Source of the DNA: Prostheceraeus crozeri | Taxonomy: Eukaryota > Platyhelminthes > Polycladida > Euryleptidae | Assembly (NCBI GenBank): GCA_907163375.1 | Contig: CAJQUW010006864.1 | Location: 124,001 to 188,000 of the forward strand | DNA: 64,000 nucleotides | Reading direction: 5' to 3' | Part shown: in pieces, positions 25,404 to 35,814 of the stretch | How positions within the stretch are numbered: position 1 is the stretch's first letter | Layout of the letters: each line of letters opens with the position of its first letter | The notes under the pieces: generated by a model | Told to the model about the DNA's origin: nothing | What the model saw: only the letters and a program-made list of their open reading frames with translations | Databases searched by the model: none | Position numbers and translations under genes: made by a program

Positions 25404-25878
25404 CTCATATGCAGTAGCGTAGCCAGGATTTCGTTTCGGGGGGGGGCGGCGATGTTTTTCAGTTTTTAGGCTTTATACGCATATAAATGGTTTTAGGCAC
25501 AATAAGACATATTTTTCAAAAAATGTGCCGTTGAAACATCGGAGGACACACAAACATTCACAAACTAATTGTAGGCCTACTGCACCGGCTTTCAGATATG
25601 CGCTTCATGCTGTCATTTTCAATCAAGAAGTTAGGCTAATTTAGCAGCGATTCTTCTGTGCTGCTGCTGCGAATGGCTCCTAACCTCTCTGCTCCTAACA
25701 CGATGAACATGTACATAATGCAATAACCAGATGTTGTTGTGTCTGATCCCTCTGCCCGGTGGCGGTGTAGTGAGTCAGGAACTACAGAATGCCAAATTCC
25801 TCTATGATGGAGCTCTGCTCGGTGTTCGGGGGGGGGGCGGCCGCCCGTCCGCCCCCTGGCTACGCCCCTGCTCATATG
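25404..25878. mobile_element. hAT-type MITE, 459 bp, perfect 8-bp duplication
   Basis: The element runs 25,412-25,870. Its ends are CAGTAGCGTAGCCAGG and CCTGGCTACGCCCCTG, inverted with two mismatches. CTCATATG flanks it on both sides (25,404-25,411 and 25,871-25,878). Long G runs lie just inside both ends. No coding. It sits at or beside the 5' edge of the plus-strand LINE. Confidence 0.92.
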
Positions 25879-27319
25879 GGATACTAAACTCAACAAGCAA
25901 TATGCAACAGTTAAAAAGGAGATTCGCGATTTCAGTAGGATGAATCAGCGATCTTTCTCCACGGCTATTGCTCTTGTTGATTGGACCTTGTAAATGGGGA
26001 TTGAAAACCCTGACTTAGATGATATCGCATTTCAGAATGTGTTGTGTTACTTCTATGACAGTATTTTTCCCTCGGTAAACAGTGCGTTTCAGAAGTTCGG
26101 ACCCACCTTGGATGACCGGTACCCTCAAAATTTTGATTGACAAAAGAGACCATGCTTTTACTTGTAAGCAGTTTGATAAGTACCGAAATCTACGTGACAT
26201 GGTATGTAAATTCATGGTGGACTTGAAGAAATATTATGTGACAAAAGTTGAAAAATTGAATAGTAGTGACGCATGGAAACGTCTTCGTGTTGTCTCGCGG
26301 AACCATATACATCCCAATGTGTGTGCTTTCTTGTCTGCTGAAAGGTTTAAGCATTACTTTTCATCTGTGCTTAATAATGGCTCAGATTCCAATATTTCGC
26401 CAAATGATTCGTGCTCATTACCTGACCATCCGCTTGTGGTAACTGAATATCAGGTCAACGATTACTTGCTTAAACTCAAGAAAGGAAATGGTGGTCCTGA
26501 TGCGATACCTTTTTGGGTCTTAAAGGGGAATTCATATGAGCTTGAGAGTACTATTGCATGCGTCTTCAATGCCTCACTCTCTCGTAGTTGCTTTCCATCT
26601 GTTTTCAAATGTGCTGATATTATCCCAGTTGCAAAGACTACAAATTTGAAACTGACGTCTAATTTCCGCCCTATCTCTCTAACAAGCGTGTTATCCAAAG
26701 TCATGGAAGGATTTGTACTACATTAATGGATTCTCTCGCATATTAAGAATAACATGGACTCATTCCAGTTTGCTTATATCCCGGGAGTTGGTAAAGGAAC
26801 AGCCTTGACGTATATCCATCATCATATTCTTCAATTTCTAGATGCAAAATCAGGTGATGTGAGAGTAGTGGCGGTGGACTTTTCCAAGACGTTTGACTGA
26901 TTAACTTTCGATTCTATACTATCCGCAATTTGCAAATTCCAAATTCCCTGCCAAGCTTTTCATTTCTTACAAAAATTCCTTTGTGATCGCAAATGAATCC
27001 ACTTGAATCATGAGACATCGACATGGTCAACGATCACTACCGGAGTCCCTCAAGGGAGCGTAGTTGGCCCGTACTTTTTGCAATGGTGATTGATTATCTC
27101 AAACCGTCGCGCCACAATTCTATAATTGTCAAATATGCGGACGATGTAATCTTCTTGCACTTTGTACGAAAAGAAAGTGATGATAACTTGCAAAGTGAGT
27201 GGACACATCCAGACGACTGGTCCTCTGATGTTGGTCTTGCGTTTAATGATGAGAAAAGTTGTGTCATGAATAGTGTCACGAAGAGATCACTGTATTTGAA
27301 TTCCTTAGTTTTATTACAC
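25879..27319 (+). mobile_element. Second CR1/L2-type LINE, 5' piece (reverse transcriptase)
   Basis: Starting at 25,880 a frame reads W-D-T-K-L-N-K-Q-Y-A-T-V-K-K-E. This is pre-RT sequence, continuing after frameshifts as SDPPWMTGTLK and FKHYFSSVL (26,082-26,370). RT motifs follow: GGPDAIPFWVLK, FKCADIIPVAKT, NFRPISLTSVLSK (26,480-26,720), GVPQGSVVGP (~27,040) and VKYADDVIFL with the catalytic Asp pair (~27,130). Several stops and frameshifts, so dead. The sequence stops abruptly at 27,319, where an LTR begins, and resumes at 31,772. Confidence 0.88.
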
Positions 27320-27729
27320 AAGTCATGTGCAAGCAATCTATGCCTCTATGTTATCTATGTTATTTTAAGCTTGTCTTGTCATGATGACTAATGGATGCAC
27401 ATGTAGACCTATATTTATAAGTTCTATGTTATTCACGTAATGGCTTGGAGATTTGATTTTTAAGATGACTAAAGACTCTCGCCCTCAAGACCTGCCTTAG
27501 CTATGTGATGTCGGTATTTCCTGCTCTAATCCTTATCCGTTTAAGTTTTATTATTTATTAAGTTTTATTAGTATTAATTATTTATTAGTATTATTAAGTT
27601 TTGTTAATGCAAGTTACATATATATCGTCTACTTTTATACTTAATTGATTTTTCAAGTAACTTCATTAAATATTTCTTCATGCTGTCGTGTGTTTGTTTT
27701 TCATTATAAACACATATTTACACGTAACA
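27320..27729 (+). repeat. 5' LTR of the Gmr1-like element
   Basis: It shares its first ~140 bp (AAGTCATGTGCAAGCAATC onward) and its last ~110 bp (ACTTTTATACTTAATTGAT to CACGTAACA) with the 3' LTR. The ~145-bp middle, rich in TTTTATTA/TTATTTATTAG, is absent from the 3' copy. The precise first base is uncertain because no TG start with a matching target duplication was found. Confidence 0.75.
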
Positions 27730-27966
27730 TAAATTGGGTGCTCAGCCATTCGATCATTATTCGCAGAACATTACATCTAACTTCAGATTTATTGCTACGG
27801 TTTCACTAACTATCACGTTGATTGACATCTGGTTTCATTACATTCTGTTTTTGCTGTGCAAAATTGTACTTATGTTATCAGTATGTCTGATTTTGATCCA
27901 GAATATTTTATGTCTAGTCCTAGTGAAAAGGTTTTTATGAATATTCGTTGAAAAGAACTATTTTGT

Positions 27967-28905
27967 TTGGCAAAGCATTTGAATATAAATGCAAAACAAA
28001 ATAAGTTAAGGAATCTTTTGAGGTCGCATCTCGTAGCTAATGGTATTTTTGATGATGTAATTTCTGATATTGAAAATGAATGTGATAATGATTTAGAAAT
28101 GATGAAATTTCGACTTACGTTTAAGGAAATGGAAATACAGAAAGAGAAAATGCGTCTAAACCATGAACTCGAAATGAAAAAGTCAAAAGTGAACTCAATT
28201 TTGTCAAAAGACAGCGAATTACGTGAACAGGAAAATCGCTTTGATGTCACTAAATTCATTAGATTTGTACCGCCATTTCATGAATCTGATGTTGACAAGT
28301 ATTTCTTACATTTTGAAAAAATTGCATCAAATTTTCATTGCCCAAAGCAACATTGGGTTATACTTCTACGAAGTGCTCTTACAGTGAAGGCTCGAGAATT
28401 ATACATTCAATTATCTGTTGATCAGGCATCTGATTATGATTCTGTAAAAGAACAGATTTGAAGAGCGTATGAGTTAGTTCCGGAGGCATATCGCCAAAAT
28501 TTTAGAAATTTTAAGAAAAGAATGAGCAAACGTGCGTTGAATTTGCTAGAATGAAAGAACAGCTGCTTCAGAGATGGATTTTCTCGAAGAAAATTGATAA
28601 CGACTTTGAAAGTTTGAGACAAATAACATTACTTGAAGAATTTAAGAACTGCATTAATAGTGACTGCGTACTTTCATTGAAGAACCACGAATCGATTGTT
28701 TGGAGTCTGCCGCCCGTTTAGCAGACGAATATGCCCATGCTCATATCTCTGATGACACAAGCAAATACCCACAAAGGGGAAAATGTTTTGAATTCAAGTC
28801 TCAGTCTATCCGAAACAGTGCTGAAAATAAGACATTGAGTTAACCCAATGATAAAAACATTGGCAACAGAAATATTTTTTCTCGAAAAACGTGCAATTAT
28901 TGTAA
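27967..28905 (+). pseudogene. gag of the Gmr1-like element, broken
   Basis: The intact part (to 28,461) holds a coiled-coil-like Glu/Lys-rich segment, FRLTFKEMEIQKEKMRL, then FVPPFHESDVDKYFLHFEKIA, the usual opening of this capsid type. After a TGA at 28,459-28,461 the frame continues as RAYELVPEAYR. After further frameshifts an AARLADEYAHAH stretch follows at ~28,710-28,745. A CNYCKR..DCF zinc-knuckle-like remnant lies near 28,890-28,935, with a stop inside it. Structural protein of the retroelement particle; not functional here. Confidence 0.75.
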
Positions 28906-29109
28906 GCGTTAAGGTCAGTTAATAGCTGATTGTTTTAAACTGAAAAACGAGAGTTCAAAACCTGTCAGTGCTGTACCTACATGTACTTCTGATGCAATCT
29001 TGCCTGATCGGATTTTAGGTGCTAGTGACAAAGATTCCGAGATCATTGACGATGCATGCAATGATATTTTTTACATGCATCAGCCTTTTATTCATGATGC
29101 GCGAATTTC

Positions 29110-29660
29110 TTGCGAGATTGATTAAAACTCCACTTCTATCAAGCTTCTTCGTGACAGCGGCGCAATTCAGTCTCTTCTTTTGGATGATGCTTTACCATTT
29201 TCTATAGAAGTTTACTGGTAAAACAGTTTACATTAAAGAGGTTAATGCTTCAACTTGGTTACCAGTTCCTTTACATAAAGATTATTTGTCATCTCAACTT
29301 CTTAACGGATTGATTACAGTAGGGCTTGTTGGTTCAGATTCATTACCATTTGATAATATTCATTTGGTGTTGGTTAATGACCTTGTTGACACTAAGGTTC
29401 ATGTAAATGAAAACCCTATTGTTTCAAGTATACCATGCCTTGAAATATCTCCTGATTTAAAGGTTCAAGAAGAATCTGGTCTGTATCCATCGTGTGCAGT
29501 CACCAGCTCAATGAGTAAGAAGCATAATCTAGATATTAATGATGAAATGGATTTGACAGATACTTTTCTCTTTGCGGAAAACCTAATTTGTCTGTTTCAG
29601 ACAATTCCGATCTTGGTGAGAACAATTTATTTACCGAACAACGGAATGATCTAGACATAG
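29110..29660 (+). pseudogene. Retropepsin-type protease region of the Gmr1-like element
   Basis: An IKLLRDSGAIQSLLL segment near 29,130-29,175 carries the aspartic-protease DS/TGA active-site motif, and GLVGSDSLPFDNIHLVLVN near 29,330 fits the flap/late strands. Frames are broken in between. It lies between gag and integrase, as expected. Confidence 0.7.
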
Positions 29661-30861
29661 CAAAATTTCTGCATCAAGTGGTTTCCGAAAATGAGTTATC
29701 GCAACTTCCTGTTTGTTATTACTTAAGAAACGGTATCTTGATGCGGAAGTGCAGACCTCCACATGTCCCGTCTGATAATGAATGTTTCACAAAACACCAA
29801 ATAGTTCTCTCCAGTCGCTATCATCATGAAGTTCTGAAACTGGCTCATGAAATTCCGTTAGCCGGTCATCTGGGGGTAAATAAAAGGCATCATAAGATTT
29901 CAAATCCTTTTTACTGGCCGAGAATGAGAACCGACATTTCAAAATTTTGCAAGTCTTGCCAACTAGTTGGTAAGCCGAATCAAACTATTCCAAAAGCTCC
30001 TATAAAACCAATTCCTGTGATAGTTGAAGCATTTAGTTACGTATTGATTGACTGTCTCGGACCTCTTCCTCGTACTAAGTCTGGCAATAAGTATTTACTT
30101 ACACTAATGTGTTTATCCTCACGTTTTCCGGAGGCAATGCCATTGAGAAATATAAAGGCAAAAACAATAATCAAAGCCCTGATTAAAATTTCTACAACTT
30201 TTGTACTCCCAATTTCATTTCAATCTGATCCAGGCTAGAATTTCATGTCGGGAATTTTTCAGCAAGTAATGCATGAGTTGAATATTTCACAGCATACATC
30301 TTCAGCCTATCATCCGCAAAGTCAAGGTGCTTTGGAAAGATGGCATCAGACGTTAAAAAACATGCTGAGAACATATTGTCATGATCCTGATAAGAATTGG
30401 GATGAGGGTGTTCCGTTTTTGCTCTTTACGCCAGGGAATCAATACAGGATTCGGTAGGATTCAGTCCATCTGACCTTGTCTTTGGACATACTGTTAGAGG
30501 ACCTATAAAAGTTGTTAAGGAAAAACTTTTGTCAGATGAATCTATTCCAAAAACATCTTTGTTGCAGTATGTAGTTGATTTTCGCTCGAAGTTATCGGAG
30601 GTTTGCGAGTTAGCTAGAAGTAATTTGAAATCGAATCAAGATGTTATGAAAAGTAGATATTATTCAGAGTCGACTGATCGAGATTCCAAAGTAGGACAGA
30701 AAGTCCTCGCTTCATTACCCACTTATGGAAGTCCTTTACAATGTCGATATGTTGGTCCGTATGTCATTAACAAAAAGTTGAGTGATCTGAATTATGTCAT
30801 TAGTACGCCTGATAGGCGCAAGAAAAATCAACTGTGTCATGTCAATATGCTGAAATTGTAA
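29588..30861 (+). pseudogene. Integrase of the Gmr1-like element (IN before RT)
   Basis: An HHCC zinc-binding region (H..LAGHLG..CKSCQLVG) is followed by the catalytic core: LIDCLGPLP (first Asp), FQSDPG (second Asp) and HPQSQGALERWHQ (Glu). A GPY/F-type C-terminal module (CRYVGPYVINKKLSD) ends near 30,861. Breaks are a TAG at 30,236-30,238 directly after the second Asp motif and a frameshift near 30,440. The right inverted arm copies this gene only from 30,109 onward, i.e. from within the core. Confidence 0.88.
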
Positions 30862-31059
30862 GTTGATAGAAACGTTGATATCACCAATAATGTGGTTGAT
30901 ATCGCTAATAATAACACTTTGCGATCAGTGAGTGTAAATGTTCTCAGTATGAATGATAAAGGTTAAGCGATTCATAACACCTGCGATGATTTCGATAGAT
31001 TACATGAATTTTGTGCTAAATTTTCAAACACAGACACTTTACAGAATCAGGAAACGAAG

Positions 31060-31416
31060 TTGTCACACTTATCAGCAGATGAAAGAGTCGAGATATCTAC
31101 ATTGATTTCTGCATATTCCGAACTATTTTCGGATGGGCCATCAAGAACTGATCCAGTGTTTCATGATGTTGATGTCGCTGATAGTTTACCTATCAAGAAA
31201 CACCCGTACAGGCTCAATCCAATAAAAGAGCAATATTTGCGAAAAGAAATCGAGAATCTTCTCAAAAATGGATTCATTGAGCACAGCAACTGGAGCTCTC
31301 CATGTATACTAGTTCCTAAAACGGATGGGACTTACCGCATGTGTACAGATTACAGAAAAGTCAACATCACAAAAACTGATTCATATCCAATTCAACATAT
31401 GGACACTTGTAAATGA
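31060..31416 (+). pseudogene. Truncated reverse transcriptase of the Gmr1-like element
   Basis: The frame holds LPIKKHPYRLNPIK, NGFIEHSNWSSP, ILVPKTDGTYRMC and DYRKVNITKTDSYPI, i.e. the first RT motifs. It ends at HMDTCK just before where the next RT blocks should begin. YxDD, RNase H and everything else are absent; a ~75-bp spacer leads to the purine tract. Confidence 0.88.
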
Positions 31417-31506
31417 AAGACAATGTAATTGCCGATTGTTTGTTGTGTCTGTCATGATTTTGTATTTTGCTATTGCAAATTTTTCCCTTTTATGGGGAAA
31501 GGGTAT

Positions 31507-31771
31507 AAGTCATGTGCAAGCAATCTATGCCTCTATGTTATCTATGTTATTTTAAGCTTGTCTTGTCATGATGACTAATGGATGTGCATGTAGACCTACA
31601 TTTATAAATTCTATGTTATTCACGTAATGGCTTGGAGATTTGAATTTTATACTTTTTACATCAGATACTTTTATACTTAATTGATCACAGAGTTTTTAAG
31701 TAACTTAATTAAATATTTCTTTATGTTGTCGTGTGTTTGTTTTCCTTATAAATACATATTTACACGTAACA
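31507..31771 (+). repeat. 3' LTR of the Gmr1-like element (shortened)
   Basis: Matches the ends of 27,320-27,729 but lacks the ~145-bp middle. An inverted, near-identical copy lies at 55,338-55,602. Confidence 0.8.
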
Positions 31772-32370
31772 GTTTGACACAACTTCGATATTATATCTAC
31801 GGTGGATTCTCTGAAATTCCTTGGTGTTCACTTTTCAGCTGATCTTACTTGGAACTATTATATTGATAAGACTGTTCCCAAATTTTGTTTCAGAAGATTT
31901 TTCATTCTTAGAAATCTAAAGTGAGCTAAATATATTCAGCTACAGACTTTTCATTGCTATGAATCTTTTGTAAGATCTGTTTTGATTTATGCAATAACTT
32001 GTTTCTGCAATCTTTCCAAGTATTTGCTGTGCAAGCTTGCAAGAGTTGAACGATTTGCAGCAGGATATTTTTCTAGAATTGAATTCTGTCCATTGGAATC
32101 ATTTATTGACAAGTTGTGCAAGAAATTGTTCAGGGAAATGATGAAACATGATGATCATCCTTTGCGTGTGATGTTTGAGACGAAGCGCCCAACACTGAGA
32201 GATACTAGATGTATTAGAGCTCCTCGCATCTCCACAGAATGTTTTAGTAAATCTTTTACACGCTATGGAAGATAACTGCCACTGCCTTTTATGTTCTTAA
32301 TTGTCTTTTATCAAATTGTAATGCATTCACCGCATATTGTGAATCAATAAAGATGATCTATTTATTTCTA
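31772..32370 (+). mobile_element. Second LINE, 3' piece (RT thumb region and tail)
   Basis: Continues the LINE interrupted at 27,319. STVDSLKFLGVHFSADLTW (~31,800-31,855) is the conserved LGV-x-W block after the RT core, followed by FVRSVLIYAITCF and RVERFAAGYF, the family thumb region, to the stop at 32,273-32,275. A polyadenylation-like AATAAAGATG tail lies at ~32,345. It carries one in-frame TGA near 31,920. Mirrored at 54,739-55,337. Confidence 0.85.
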
Positions 32371-32887
32371 TTCAAGAAAGTATCGTAAAAATCTGTTTAA
32401 TATGTGATTATAAATCAAATAATGCAAACTGTTTTTTATCTTTGTATATCTTTTACTGGTGATAGAGTAAGCATGAATCGTAGCTTTTGACAAAAAGCTG
32501 TATTGTAACTTGTGATTTCTATTTACGATGTGCATCTCTCAATTCTGTCGAGAATGTTGCGCTGTAAACGTGTTGATCAACGTCAGTTAATCGCATTGTT
32601 ATCTAAATGTCAAGCGATCACGATGCTCTTGAATTTGTTCATGCCCTCACTTATATAGATTCCTGAATAATGCTATTCATGCAGTGAGTATAGTGATTTC
32701 GAAGTTATTGAGCTGATGACGAATCTACAATTACAAATACGCACATATAGTTGCTATGTCGTGTTCAACAACACTACATTTGGTAATATAAAGAAGTTAA
32801 GGAAAGAAGTTTATCGCTGAAGGTGGCAGACCATAGTATAGGTGCAATAGTATCATAGAATTAAATAATTGTATATGGCTTATGAGC
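32371..32887. other. Non-coding flank between LINE tail and Polinton end
   Basis: AT-rich, no gene. It is mirrored in the right arm (54,222-54,738). Confidence 0.5.
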
Positions 32888-33170
32888 AGTAAGTAAATCT
32901 ACACCACTGGACCGCGCAAGATGGCCGCCGTCGACCGACCTCCCCCCTCCTGTCAGACGAGGACGTCGGCCCTAGTCCGCCACCGGGTTGCTTCGAGTCC
33001 GACTCCCCCCTCTGGACCGACGGCGTAGCGAGAGGTTGTTCGTGGTGCGCTCTCCAGGTTGGCGTGGTGTGCCGGCCAGGTTGGAAGGGTGGAATTTCGG
33101 TGCGAGACCCCTCCCATCGTGTTTCTCGTCAAAAGTTGGGTTAACAAAATTTTTCCACCCCCCCCCCCGG

Positions 33171-33870
33171 CAGCGATCTTCTAATTTTGGTTCTAGTGGA
33201 TGGATTTTGTCTTATAGATACTCATTTGAAAGAGGAGAAAAAACTGCTCAATGACATTTTTGTTGCGAGTCAATCGGATCAGCCGCTCAAAAGTTAGAGC
33301 TGTTACAAGATTTCACGTCGGACCTCACCTGAAAAAATCCTAAGTGTCAGAGTGACTTTGTGTGGCAAAATTTTTTTTCCAAAGTGTCGAATTTCGACCT
33401 GGGACCCTGACCAAAGTTTGTTTCATCAAATTTCACCGACCCCCCCTCGGTAGCGATCTTCTAATTTTGGTTCTAGTGGATGGATTTTGTCTTATAGATA
33501 CTCATTTGAAAGAGGAGAAAAAACTGCTCAATGACATTTTTATTGCGAGTCAATCGGATCAGCCGTTCAAAAGTTAGAGCTGTTACAAGATTTCACGTCG
33601 GACCTCAGATTTGACGAAAAAATCCTAAGTGTCAGAGTGACTTTGTATGGACAAAATTTTGAAAATTTTTCCAAAGTGTCGCATTTCGACCTGGGACCTT
33701 TACCAAAACATTTTTCATCAAATTTCTCCGAACGGTAGGGGGGAGGGGGGGTCAGTGAAAAGTGATGAAAAAAGTTTTGGTAAGGGTCCCAGATTGAAAT
33801 TCGGAAGTTTAAAATTTTTCAAAATTTTCAACACACTGGAGCTCCCACACTTAGGAATTTTTTCACTTGT
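33171..33870. repeat. Sub-terminal repeat module, left end (direct and inverted copies)
   Basis: A ~280-bp module begins GCGATCTTCTAATTTTGGTT after a C run and contains AGATACTCATTTGAAAGAGG and CCTAAGTGTCAGAGTGACTT. It occurs at 33,171 and again at ~33,450. A diverged copy in the opposite orientation (GGGTCAGTGAAAAGTGATG ... CACACTTAGGAATTTTTTC) follows at ~33,745-33,866, forming a large hairpin. No coding value; the overlapping open frames are repeat by-products. Confidence 0.8.
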
Positions 33871-34027
33871 GGCATGTTACATGGCCATGTGCTGACCCAC
33901 CCACTTCCCGTGGTCACATGAGAATGGTTCAGGTGTCATATGATAGAGAATAATGAGACGAATCGTTTGCAACAAACCTCATGTCGCTACGATGAATACT
34001 TTCGGAGATAGAGCCATTTTAAGTTTT

Positions 34028-34085
34028 CTACTGAGCATATATAAACCCCCGGCAACGTAAGTCTGATCACTTCATCGAAAGACGA
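34028..34085 (+). promoter_or_regulatory. Candidate TATA promoter and 5' non-coding exon
   Basis: CATATATAAACCCC at ~34,029-34,042 is a good TATA box. The next ~40 bp end in GACGAG/GTAAGC, a donor site. The first matching acceptor, ACCTTACAG at ~34,970-34,978, is followed within seven bases by the ATG at 34,986. Inferred: a leader exon spliced over an ~890-bp intron made of tandem repeats. Confidence 0.4.
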
Positions 34086-34324
34086 GGTAAGCGACGGTCG
34101 TCGCTCTGAGCTCCCGATATCAGGTGTTTCAAAGGACTCTATCTTTTGAAGTAGGCAAGCTATCTTCTTACTTCAAAGTTTGTGTGATAAAATAATAATA
34201 ATAGTGTCTTTACTACTGATAAAATTTTTTAAAAGTAGTATGAGAAGTAAAATGCGGAATTTTTTAAAAATTTTTAATTTTCAGTTTTTTCTAAGTTTTA
34301 ACATGTAGTCTAAGGTTTTCAAGT

Positions 34325-34930
34325 ATGCTGAGTTCAAATCTGCTATCAGATTTGAAATTTAACTAAAGATAAGGCAGCTTTGAGGGGTTAGATCCCAGCT
34401 ACTGATCACTACCTTTGACTCGGCGTTGCTGTTACCACTTCGGGGCAGTGAAAATGATGTCTTCAGCTGTAAAGAGCGGGTATCGGGGAAGATCTCTCAC
34501 TTCCCTAGTGATCAGTACAAGGCCTTCGGGCTGTCGACGGGATCGAGTGCCACTCACTACACTCAAATCTATCATTCCTCACTAAGTGTTGACATTATGT
34601 TGACTAAGTTGAATGTTGAATAAGTGTTGAATGATGACATTATGTTTTAGGCCGTATGCTACATTCAAATCTGCTATCAGATTTGAAATTTAACTAAGTC
34701 TAAGGCAGCTTTGAGGGGTTAGATCCCAGCTACTGATCACTACCTTTGGCTCGGCGTTGCTGTTACCACTTCGGGGCAGTGACAATGATGTCTTCAGCTG
34801 TAAATAGCGGGTATCGGGAAAGATCTTTCACTTCCCTAGTGATCAGTACAAGACCTTCGGGCTGTCGACGGGATCGAGTGCCACTCACTAAACTCAAATC
34901 TATCATTCCTCACTAAGTGTTATGCTTTAG
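34325..34930 (+). repeat. Two tandem ~335-bp units
   Basis: Each unit starts near TCAAATCTGCTATCAGATTTG and runs through CAGCTACTGATCACTACCTT, CTTCGGGGCAGTGA and GGGCTGTCGACGGGATCGAG to CTCACTAAGTGTT. Units begin at ~34,331 and ~34,668 and are ~95% alike. They lie in the proposed leader intron. No coding. Confidence 0.85.
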
Positions 34931-34985
34931 GCTGTATACTACATGATTCAAAACTTATACTAATTTCATTACCTTACAGTTAACC

Positions 34986-35349
34986 ATGGTAAACAACGAT
35001 AAAAACAAGAAGTTTCATATCAAAATGTGTGTGTGCGGTCGAATCAACCGCCGAGACGGTCTCAAGGACCACATAAAGAAGGCAGGGGCCCGCGAGACTA
35101 CCCAAGGATGGCTAACTTGGTAAGTGAAAAGCAAATAAGATAGTATATCCTATTCTAATACATATCATTTTCATTGCAGATCATTTCCCTGCCTTCACCA
35201 CTCCCGAGAACGAACCAACGGCTCTCATAAGGGTGTGGACTCCTAATACCACCCGCATCCGAAAGGTGCCAGATGCACCACCACGGCTTAGGCGGTACAG
35301 GGTATATGACAACCTAACTGTCATACCTATTGACTTTTCAAGTCAATAG
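34986..35349 (+). CDS. Small spliced Polinton ORF with a zinc-finger-like motif (broken frame)
   Basis: Exon 34,986-35,119 encodes MVNNDKNKKFHIK followed by CVCGRINRRDGLKDH, a short C-x-C...H zinc-finger-like motif. A GTAAGT donor at 35,120 and a TTTTCATTGCAG acceptor at 35,168-35,179 bound a 60-bp intron. The downstream exon (35,180-35,349) has one long open frame (FPAFTTPENEPTALIRVW...), but joining at these sites gives the wrong phase (TG then A). One base has been lost or gained, or a different site is used. A perfect 9-bp hairpin at 35,328-35,348 overlaps the stop. Function unknown; possibly DNA-binding. Confidence 0.45.
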
Positions 35350-35810
35350 TCAACTTGTCGCTGAGAACGAACCCCCGGCCCTGTTAAGGGCCACCATGGG
35401 GCAAGACCTCCACACGGTTTGCCCTGGGCAGTGTTCAAACTGGCGAATACTATCATTAAGTTGAATCTGCTATCAGTCAACTTGAACGTTGCAAATGAAG
35501 TTCGGTGTAATACTTCCTTTCGACGGGCGTTCCTGTAAAGGGCGGCGGTGAAACCCGTAGCTATGTATACCGCAAGGGACATTCGGCAATGGTCAATCTT
35601 GTTAAACTTCTCTGCGTCATGTTTGCAAGTGATTGCCTCTGTCTCAACGTAGTATGCATTCGCGCCAGGGTGACATTTAGCCAACTGTCGAAGGTTGCCT
35701 TATAAACTTTCCATTGCATACGTTATGAGAACCATGAGTTCTACCTGTCTCTATCAATGAGACGAATTGATGAATGGAATGAAATGGGAGGACACTCACG
35801 CGCCACACGC
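35350..35810. other. No gene seen
   Basis: Contains a GC-richer stretch (35,360-35,440) with no recognisable product on either strand. Confidence 0.4.
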
Positions 35811-35814
35811 AAGA

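Larger units (their letters stand above)
27320..31771 (+). mobile_element. Gmr1-like Ty3/Gypsy LTR retrotransposon, internally deleted
   Basis: Similar terminal blocks lie at 27,320-27,729 and 31,507-31,771, ending CACGTAACA. A primer-binding-site candidate, TGGGTGCTCAGCC, is at 27,735. A purine tract, GGGGAAAGGG, is at 31,494-31,503, just before the 3' LTR. Coding order is gag, protease, integrase, then the start of reverse transcriptase. Integrase ahead of RT in a Gypsy-type element is the arrangement of the Gmr1-like group. The catalytic RT core and RNase H are missing between ~31,416 and 31,494. The whole unit sits inside a LINE whose two halves flank it. Confidence 0.88.
30109..33740 (+). 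repeat. Left arm of the giant near-identical inverted repeat
   Basis: Every base position x from 30,109 to ~33,168 corresponds to 87,109 minus x on the other strand. After a one-base difference in a C/G homopolymer (11 C against 12 G) the sum becomes 87,108. Only a handful of substitutions were seen. The arm contains the end of the Gmr1-like element, the LINE 3' end, unclassified DNA and the outermost Polinton sequence. Towards the interior the arms diverge through differing copies of a ~280-295-bp module. Confidence 0.9.

Noticed and set aside
32953..33254. Arg-rich open frames in the GC-rich Polinton end
   Set aside because: Present only as mirrored frames in the terminal repeat and crossing poly-C tracts; no protein motif.
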